From an uncultured Spirochaetia bacterium (lineage in GTDB: Bacteria > Spirochaetota > UBA4802 > JAGODF01), in NCBI GenBank assembly GCA_937967705.1, contig CALCJG010000135.1, forward strand, positions 1-20,111: a DNA stretch of 20,111 nucleotides. The letters run 5' to 3'. The stretch's first letter is position 1. Each line of letters starts with the position of its first letter. The position numbers and the translations under genes are program-made. The notes beneath the pieces are model-generated. The model was not told the origin of the DNA and did not search any database. It saw nothing but the letters and a program-made list of their open reading frames with translations. Shown here piece after piece: positions 15,218 to 20,111 of the stretch.

Positions 15218-15628
15218 ATGATGAAAGCCAGACAAGAGTTCCAGAGCGCCCGCACGCCCCTGCTCGAAGATTTTAAGGGTCGCTATATTGTCCGCCTCAT
15301 TATTCCCCTCTTTCCTCCCATCAGAATTCTGGGCCATTTCAAATTCTTCCCGGATCGGGTCATGGAGGAGGGCGGCGGATATAACTGTTTCCTCGGCTTC
15401 ATTAAGATCGGCAACTTCCGGGTCGACAAAGGCGCCTCGGAAACCGGCGACGGCGAGGAGGTGGTCAAGATCATCTACGACGCCAAGGCCAATCCCTTTT
15501 ATATCCGGCCCCTGGTCGATGAGCTGAAACAGACCGGCAAAGACCGGTACATCGGCCGGGGCATCTACCGTTTCCGGAACAGGAAGAGGAACATCTTTTA
15601 TTTCACGGTAACCAGGGCCGGCTCCTGA
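15218..15628 (+). CDS. 136-residue protein of unknown function
   Basis: The start was chosen at the first of two adjacent ATGs (15218), behind a strong ACGGAGGG ribosome binding site. A longer frame from 15092 would run through the promoter. The protein is soluble-looking and beta-rich with no signal peptide. Its C-terminal half (EVVKIIYDAKANPFYIRPLV, then YIGRGIYRFRNR and IFYFTVTR) vaguely recalls the end of small lipocalin-like domains such as DUF4334, a weak impression only. It has its own promoter, and the DUF362 gene follows 49 bases later, so the two may form an operon. Confidence 0.75.
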   Translation: MMKARQEFQSARTPLLEDFKGRYIVRLIIPLFPPIRILGHFKFFPDRVMEEGGGYNCFLGFIKIGNFRVDKGASETGDGEEVVKIIYDAKANPFYIRPLVDELKQTGKDRYIGRGIYRFRNRKRNIFYFTVTRAGS

Positions 15629-15677
15629 AGAAATTCCCGGGAATCAGGCCTCATTCAAATCCGCACAGGAGGGGTCT

Positions 15678-16349
15678 ATGAACAGAATCGTACTGCGCTA
15701 TCTGGACGGCAACGACAAGATCAGCCTTCTCGGTGATGTCCTCAGGCTCTCCTTCTTTGAAGATTCCCTAGAATCGGTCCGAAGGGATTCCGGGAAATCG
15801 AAGAGGGATTTCTCGATCGTCATCAAACCCAACGCCATGATGTACATACGCCGGGATGAGGACGGCGTAACCACCGACGCCCTTCTGGTGCTGGCCTTGG
15901 TGGAATGGCTCTCAGTGCGGGGTTACGGCAACATCAAACTGGTGGAAAGCCGCAACCTCTACGAGGCCGGATTCGACAAACGGGAGCCGATCCGGGTCAT
16001 GTCCGCCCTGGGGCTGGCAGGAGGATATCACTGGTCCGAGATACGGGAGGAAACCCGGCTGACCGCCCATATGATCGACGACACCGGACATCCCCACCCC
16101 TATACCCTGGAAGACCTTAGCGCCCATACCGTTGATGTCGAGGCACCCGATATGCCCCATGGGACTATTCGGCTGGGAAAGGCCTGGTACGAGGCGGACT
16201 ACCGCATCAGCTTCTGCGCCTTCAAGACCCATATATACGACGGGTACACCCTCCTGGTCAAAAACACCTACGGCTGCCTGCCCGAGGCAACAAGATGTGG
16301 CATTATCACTACAAGACGGGCGCCTCCCGTCCCACCATCGAGCAACTGA
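15678..16349 (+). CDS. DUF362 protein, N-terminal part (frameshifted)
   Basis: The gene starts well (AGGAGGGG site, ATG at 15678) and reads as a DUF362 protein up to about residue 206 (CAFKTHIYDGYTLLVKNTYG, then CLPEAT). It then shifts into an unrelated tail (RCGIITTRRAPPVPPSSN) and stops. The continuation of the family sequence is found in another frame from 16295. Restoring one A in the run at 16292-16294 would give ...EATKMWHYHYK... and a single protein of about 490 residues. DUF362 proteins are poorly characterised; many occur with iron-sulfur domains, although none is visible here. Confidence 0.75.
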   Translation: MNRIVLRYLDGNDKISLLGDVLRLSFFEDSLESVRRDSGKSKRDFSIVIKPNAMMYIRRDEDGVTTDALLVLALVEWLSVRGYGNIKLVESRNLYEAGFDKREPIRVMSALGLAGGYHWSEIREETRLTAHMIDDTGHPHPYTLEDLSAHTVDVEAPDMPHGTIRLGKAWYEADYRISFCAFKTHIYDGYTLLVKNTYGCLPEATRCGIITTRRAPPVPPSSN

Positions 16350-17146
16350 AACTCTGCCCCGTCCATTTCGGGATCATCGACGCGATCACCGGGGCCGACG
16401 GGCAGGCGGGGGTCAAATGGGACAGGGTGATTCCCCGGAAACCGGGATTCATCATGGCGGGGGCCAACATAGGCGAGGTGGAGAGATGGGCCTGCTCCCT
16501 TATGGGGGTAAAATACAAACGCAGTTACATGTCGCGCCCCGCGATCGATATGCTCGCTGAGGACGTGGAGCGCGACGGCCAGCCGCGGCCCCTGGGGAAA
16601 TGGATCAACGTTCTGCCCCTCTTCATCGCCCTGATCCCCATCCTGGAACGGGTGTACCTCCTCCACCGCTGCGTCCAGATGCTTTCAGATTTCTTCGGCT
16701 CCAAACCCTTCAAGCGCAAACCCGCCGGGGTCTTCTTCACGGTTCTCGGTTCCGTCATCCTCATCATGCCGCTGCTCTATGCCCTGCAGAAGAGGCACTG
16801 GATCATTCTCTTCGACCGGGAAAGCCGGGAACGCCTCCACATTCGAAGAAAGGGTTTTAAGACCTCCCGCTCCGTTTCCAAAGACCTGACCAGACTGAAC
16901 CGGAACGAGTTGGAGATCCTCGGAAAGATCATCTCCCGGAATGTCGACCTGTTCCCTAAGATCTACGGCCATCGAATTATGACGGAAAGCGACCTCTATC
17001 CCCTGCCGAACTCCAGCTATTTCAACCTGGAAAGGATTCGCAACATCTGCCTGGCCCTCTCGGAATCCCAACCCTCGGAGAGGGAGGATATGCTGGGCAA
17101 CATCTCGGCGCGGATCGCCTATAAAGGCCGGAAGGGATATGAGTAG
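16295..17146 (+). CDS. DUF362 protein, C-terminal part (frameshifted)
   Basis: These 283 codons continue the DUF362 protein after a one-base loss near 16292. The segment MWHYHYKTG, then HFGIIDAITGADGQAG and PGFIMAGANIGEVERWACSL, belongs to the DUF362 domain. A membrane-associated C-terminus follows: a hydrophobic segment at about 104-118 of this fragment (INVLPLFIALIPILERVYLL) and another at about 148-166 (VFFTVLGSVILIMPLLYAL). The last 115 residues are basic and helical. The ATG at 16295 has no ribosome binding site, so the piece is unlikely to be translated alone. The frame break may be a true mutation, a sequencing error or, least likely, programmed frameshifting. Confidence 0.7.
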   Translation: MWHYHYKTGASRPTIEQLKLCPVHFGIIDAITGADGQAGVKWDRVIPRKPGFIMAGANIGEVERWACSLMGVKYKRSYMSRPAIDMLAEDVERDGQPRPLGKWINVLPLFIALIPILERVYLLHRCVQMLSDFFGSKPFKRKPAGVFFTVLGSVILIMPLLYALQKRHWIILFDRESRERLHIRRKGFKTSRSVSKDLTRLNRNELEILGKIISRNVDLFPKIYGHRIMTESDLYPLPNSSYFNLERIRNICLALSESQPSEREDMLGNISARIAYKGRKGYE

Positions 17147-17175
17147 GGTTTGACTTTTTTTATCCCTTGCCATGG

Positions 17176-17191
17176 GGGGGGCTTGTTCCTG
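17176..17191 (+). repeat. 16-base direct repeat, left copy
   Basis: The word GGGGGGCTTGTTCCTG occurs here and again at 18561-18576, flanking the ATPase gene. The first six bases are a G-run, so the informative part is ten bases. Confidence 0.5.
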
Positions 17192-17222
17192 CACAATTAT
17201 TATATTATGAAGGGAAAACCAC

Positions 17223-17257
17223 TTGACATTATTGCAATTTGGAACATAAGCTTCCAA
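17223..17257 (+). promoter_or_regulatory. promoter with palindromic operator, near-leaderless start
   Basis: A perfect TTGACA (17223-17228) is followed at 16-17 bases by CATAAG (17245-17250) as the best -10. The inverted repeat TTGGAA (17239-17244) / TTCCAA (17252-17257) flanks this -10 and ends one base before the ATG at 17259. No Shine-Dalgarno sequence is present, so the transcript probably starts at or very near the ATG. The palindrome is a candidate operator, possibly for autoregulation. Confidence 0.55.
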
Positions 17258-17258
17258 T

Positions 17259-18437
17259 ATGCAAAGATACTACCCCCGCTATCTTGAAAAGGAAATTGTC
17301 CAACGGCTCAAGTCCAATCCCATCGTGGCCCTTCTGGGACCGCGTCAATGCGGCAAATCCACCCTGGCTGAACAGGTAATATCCGGATTTCCTGCTTCCA
17401 TCTACCTAGATTTGGAAAATCCGGCAGACCTCAGGAAACTTGATGATCCCCTTCTTTTTTTCAGGGCTAATGAAAACAATCTCATATGTATTGATGAAAT
17501 ACAGCGAAGGCCCGACCTCTTCCCCGTTCTTAGAAGTATCGTGGACAGGGGAAAGGATAACACCCGGATGCTTATCCTGGGGTCGGCTTCCCGGGACCTG
17601 ATCAGACAGAGCTCGGAAACCCTGGCAGGGAGAATATCCTATCTGGAGTTGACTCCCTTTCTGGCGGAAGAAATTCTCAGGGAACCGGCCTCCTGTGAAC
17701 TGAATCGTTACTGGATAAGGGGCGGTTTTCCCAGAAGTATTCTCGCCGAAAGCGACACCGTCAGTTTTCAATGGCGTCTGGATTTCATCAGGACGTACCT
17801 GGAAAGGGACATTCCGATGCTGGGCATCTCCATCCCCTCCCTCTCCCTGAGAAGGCTCTGGACCATGTGTGCCCACTACAACGGTCAGATACTCAACGCC
17901 TCCCGGATAGGGGAATCCCTCGGGATCAGCCACCACACCGTAAGGCATTACCTCGATATTCTGGAGCAAACCTTTCTCATCCGGCTCCTGCCCCCGTTGG
18001 AAACCAATCGCAAGAAACGAATCGTCAAATCCCCAAAACTCTATATCAGGGATACAGGTCTTCTTCATGCCCTGCTCGACATTGAAAAATTCAATGATCT
18101 TTTGGGTCATCCTGTTCTGGGTTCCTCCTGGGAAGGACTGGTCATAGATAACGCGATTGCCCTCCTTCCCCGACACAGGGCTTCCTTCTATAGAACCTCA
18201 TCCGGCACTGAAATCGACCTTGTTCTGGAAAAAGGTAAACGCCGTATTGCAATTGAATGCAAGGCCTCATCCGCCCCTGATCTCCCGCGGGGATTCTGGA
18301 ATGCGCTGGAGGATCTTAAACCTGACCACACCTGGGTTGTAGCCCCTATCGAGGATTCCTACCTTATTAAGGAAGGGGTGGAGGTCATGGGGATGTCCGT
18401 TCTGATGGACCGCTTAAGGGAACTCTCCGAATCATAG
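17259..18437 (+). CDS. AAA_14/DUF4143 family ATPase
   Basis: The 392-residue protein has an N-terminal P-loop domain with Walker A GPRQCGKST (27-35), Walker B LICIDEIQRRPDLFP (75-89) and sensor-like MLILGSAS (104-111). A winged-helix-like part (about 215-238, ASRIGESLGISHHTVRHYLD) follows. The C-terminal DUF4143 region contains the nuclease-like pattern GTEIDLVLEKGKRRIAIECK (about 310-331: D, E-x-K), which resembles a PD-(D/E)XK core. The family is widespread and mobile, with unknown cellular role; defence, toxin-like or nucleoid-related roles have been guessed. The length is typical. Two copies of a 16-base word lie on either side of the gene. Confidence 0.88.
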   Translation: MQRYYPRYLEKEIVQRLKSNPIVALLGPRQCGKSTLAEQVISGFPASIYLDLENPADLRKLDDPLLFFRANENNLICIDEIQRRPDLFPVLRSIVDRGKDNTRMLILGSASRDLIRQSSETLAGRISYLELTPFLAEEILREPASCELNRYWIRGGFPRSILAESDTVSFQWRLDFIRTYLERDIPMLGISIPSLSLRRLWTMCAHYNGQILNASRIGESLGISHHTVRHYLDILEQTFLIRLLPPLETNRKKRIVKSPKLYIRDTGLLHALLDIEKFNDLLGHPVLGSSWEGLVIDNAIALLPRHRASFYRTSSGTEIDLVLEKGKRRIAIECKASSAPDLPRGFWNALEDLKPDHTWVVAPIEDSYLIKEGVEVMGMSVLMDRLRELSES

Positions 18438-18560
18438 CTTGCAGTTTCACTGGGTTAATATTTACGGCCCAATACGTATTTGAGAGACAATTCAATGATG
18501 GTTGTATTGACAAGTATCCGCGTTTTGTTAGGAAACAATTGGTCTGCGCTTCCCCTGGGC

Positions 18561-18576
18561 GGGGGGCTTGTTCCTG
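18561..18576 (+). repeat. 16-base direct repeat, right copy
   Basis: This second copy of the word at 17176-17191 lies at the left edge of the GC-rich hairpin cluster behind the ATPase gene. Confidence 0.5.
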
Positions 18577-18594
18577 GGGGGGAACTTCCTCTGA

Positions 18595-18622
18595 CGGAAG
18601 GGTTGAGAGCGCAACCCTTCCG
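18595..18622. repeat. 11-bp perfect hairpin
   Basis: CGGAAGGGTTG (18595-18605) and CAACCCTTCCG (18612-18622) pair without mismatch around a six-base loop. No T-run follows on either side, so this is not a standard terminator. Confidence 0.6.
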
Positions 18623-18730
18623 GCGCCATCCCGCGCTCGCCTCGCCAGCGGGGCTGGGTCGCTCGAAACTCACCGCAGTCACTCCGCTTCGCTCCGTTTG
18701 GTGCGGTTCAAACAGACGAGCTGATAAGGT

Positions 18731-18753
18731 ATCCGCCTTCGGCGGATGGTTTT
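18731..18753 (+). terminator. possible terminator hairpin
   Basis: ATCCGCC (18731-18737) and GGCGGAT (18741-18747) form a perfect 7-bp stem with a TTC loop, followed by GGTTTTA on the plus strand. The T-run is short. It could end ATPase transcription, or be part of the surrounding repeat element. Confidence 0.4.
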
Positions 18754-18767
18754 AGGGTCGGGTTGCC

Positions 18768-19280
18768 TTAATTGCCTTCTTCATTAAAATTGTAAACCCC
18801 TTTAAACCACTTGCATTCAAGGGACAGAATCATCACCCGCCTGTGATGAGAATCATACTTATGCTTCTTATCATCAATAACTTTTATTATCAGGCGATCC
18901 CATTCCTTTCCATCGGGACTTACATAGGAGTAGTTGTTCTCAATCTTATGCTTGTATCTATTTATCTTTCTTTTATCATAATTCCCACTTAGATATCTAT
19001 CAATTGTATAAATATTATGGTCATTTTTCATCCCGAAATTAACAGCATGGATTAACCTATTCCCATCCTTCTTTAACGACACGTCTCCCCTTACCAACAT
19101 AATGATATCCTCAGGTTCCCCTTTACAATACTTTGACTGCCTCATAACCCGAGGCTCACCATTGATAAAGCCGATACCATGCTTATAAATAATTCGTCCA
19201 TCATCCTTTACTTTTTCGCTTTTTGAACAACTGAATATAAAAAAAACAGAAATCAACAAAAGACCTATGCGCTTTCTCAC
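18768..19280 (-). CDS. lipoprotein, candidate immunity protein for the Rhs toxin tip
   Basis: The 170-residue protein starts with a lipoprotein signal, MRKRIGLLLISVFFIFSC, with the lipidated Cys at 18, followed by SKSEK. The mature part is hydrophilic, basic and low in GC, and I recognise no family. The start is GTG (19280) with a GGGGAG ribosome binding site 8 bases upstream that overlaps the end of the rhs gene; the start lies 16 bases after the rhs stop. A small AT-rich gene directly downstream of a polymorphic-toxin tip is the standard place for the cognate immunity gene. A membrane-anchored exported protein fits a toxin acting in the periplasm. The immunity role is an inference. Confidence 0.75.
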   Translation of the reverse strand: MRKRIGLLLISVFFIFSCSKSEKVKDDGRIIYKHGIGFINGEPRVMRQSKYCKGEPEDIIMLVRGDVSLKKDGNRLIHAVNFGMKNDHNIYTIDRYLSGNYDKRKINRYKHKIENNYSYVSPDGKEWDRLIIKVIDDKKHKYDSHHRRVMILSLECKWFKGVYNFNEEGN

Positions 19281-19296
19281 ATTATACTCTCCCCTT

Positions 19297-20111
19297 TCAA
19301 TCAGTCTTATATGGAACTTTTAATTCTATCTTTTCGTCATTGTCTCGTTTATCCACTACTTTTTGGTCAACGATTACACCTTTTCCATCCTTACCTGCAG
19401 CAGCTATTAAAGCGTTATACATTCGCTCACTTTCTTTATTATCCTCATTTCCTAAGACAATACACCCCCATGATTTATATCCATAATGGATAAAGATTCC
19501 CTTTTCGTTCGGATTTACCACATGCTGTACATCCATTCCGTATTTTTTCTTATACATCTTCTGTGTATCCATGTTTTTCCCGGGTGGCGCTGGCCACGGA
19601 CTAACAGAGCCCTCCCATCTTACATATTCTCCCTTTTTCCCTTTCTCTGTCTCACCAACTACCATCTCATTAACGAGTTTCCCCTCAGGATTGAACAGCT
19701 TAAGCTTTTGGTATCCCTTAACTGCTTTATATTCATCGCCATCATCCTTTTTAGCATTATAGCTTTCCAGCATGACACATGTGCATTCCAGTCTATACTT
19801 ACCTCTTGTATTCTTCGATTCATTCAGTTTATTCTCAACAGCAGTTTTCTCACCCTTCCCATTCTTAAAACTATCATATACGTACTTCCCTGCAGCAGCA
19901 TTGACGCCCAACACCAAGCTGAAAGGATCAGCCAAATGCCCCGTCGGGTCCTTGTACACCACCGGGTTGCCTTTTACGTAACTGAAGCGGTTCCAGCCCT
20001 GGGTGTCGGACTCGTTGTCCACCAGGTTGTCCGCCGTTACAAAACGCGCTATCTCCGGGTCGTAGTACCGCGCGTTGTAGAAATAGAAATTGGTCTCCCG
20101 GTCCAGCTCCT
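19297..20111 (-). CDS. C-terminal end of an Rhs-family protein with L,D-transpeptidase-like toxin tip (partial)
   Basis: The reading frame enters from the right edge (first full codon at 20109), so the N-terminal bulk lies outside. The first 60 visible residues are the Rhs core end: LDRETNFYFYNARYYDPEIA, RFVTADNLVDN, NRFSYVKGNPVVYKDPTGHL. After DPTGHL the sequence becomes a variable, AT-rich tip of about 210 residues. Its key segment is GIFIHYGYKSWGCIVLG, with His and an SxGC motif (visible residues H208 and C216; the Cys codon is at 19464-19462). This resembles the HxxxxSxGC core of YkuD/L,D-transpeptidase-type domains, including secreted effectors acting on peptidoglycan. Function is inferred from this motif only. 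The lipoprotein gene follows after 16 bases. Confidence 0.85.
   Translation of the reverse strand, partial: ELDRETNFYFYNARYYDPEIARFVTADNLVDNESDTQGWNRFSYVKGNPVVYKDPTGHLADPFSLVLGVNAAAGKYVYDSFKNGKGEKTAVENKLNESKNTRGKYRLECTCVMLESYNAKKDDGDEYKAVKGYQKLKLFNPEGKLVNEMVVGETEKGKKGEYVRWEGSVSPWPAPPGKNMDTQKMYKKKYGMDVQHVVNPNEKGIFIHYGYKSWGCIVLGNEDNKESERMYNALIAAAGKDGKGVIVDQKVVDKRDNDEKIELKVPYKTD

Larger units (their letters stand above)
18438..18767. other. 330-base gene-free, hairpin-rich GC island
   Basis: No convincing gene lies between the ATPase and the lipoprotein. From about 18540 the stretch is very GC-rich and packed with inverted repeats: GTTCC/GGAAC near 18570-18584, an 11-bp stem at 18595-18622, ACCGCA/TGCGGT (18672-18677 with 18702-18707) and the 7-bp hairpin at 18731-18747. 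The motif ACTCCGCTTCGCTCCGT (18681-18697) is low-complexity. It resembles a dispersed intergenic repeat element rather than coding sequence. Confidence 0.55.

Noticed and set aside
17700..18437. Possible transposase or insertion sequence around the ATPase gene
   Set aside because: No DDE or HUH motif and no terminal inverted repeats are visible; only the 16-base direct word flanks the gene.

Overview
The window is about 20 kb of a moderately GC-rich chromosome from a diderm (Gram-negative-type) bacterium that carries a full set of anaerobic oxidoreductase genes. Two lipoproteins with relaxed lipoboxes, a SPOR-domain protein, a DUF115 (Maf/MptE-like) protein and the aromatic 2-oxoacid:ferredoxin oxidoreductase cluster would suit an anaerobic spirochaete or a similar diderm anaerobe. 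No rRNA or other taxonomic marker is present, so this assignment is an inference.

Left part (1-8400). The 3' end of a membrane protein gene (+ strand) meets the minus-strand operon DUF115 - coaE - SPOR at a shared bidirectional terminator. Next comes a second minus-strand operon, read right to left: paaK-type phenylacetate-CoA ligase - tandem ACT regulator - iorA - iorB - lipoprotein, closed by a rho-independent terminator. It fits oxidative decarboxylation of aryl-pyruvates from Phe/Tyr/Trp to aryl-acetyl-CoA, coupled to interconversion of aryl-acetates and their CoA esters. IorA ends before the usual C-terminal ferredoxin domain.

Middle part (8414-13732). A plus-strand run encodes a membrane diguanylate cyclase, an unusual protein joining a degenerate KaiC/RAD55-like domain to an XRE helix-turn-helix and a cupin, an AlkD-family DNA glycosylase, and a 36-residue hydrophobic peptide with an excellent ribosome binding site. 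Facing it is a two-gene operon for an alpha-oxoamine synthase and a short-chain dehydrogenase with the 3-ketodihydrosphingosine reductase signature. Together they look like the first two steps of sphingoid-base synthesis.

Right part (13733-20111). This is more accessory in character: a structured intergenic stretch with a possible 54-residue gene, an RNase H with an extra N-terminal region, an unknown 136-residue protein, a DUF362 gene split by one missing base, and an AAA_14/DUF4143 ATPase behind a promoter that appears to yield a leaderless or nearly leaderless message. A GC-rich hairpin cluster follows. The window closes with an AT-rich toxin tip of an Rhs protein, which carries an L,D-transpeptidase-like HxxxxSxGC motif, followed by a lipoprotein that is the obvious immunity candidate.
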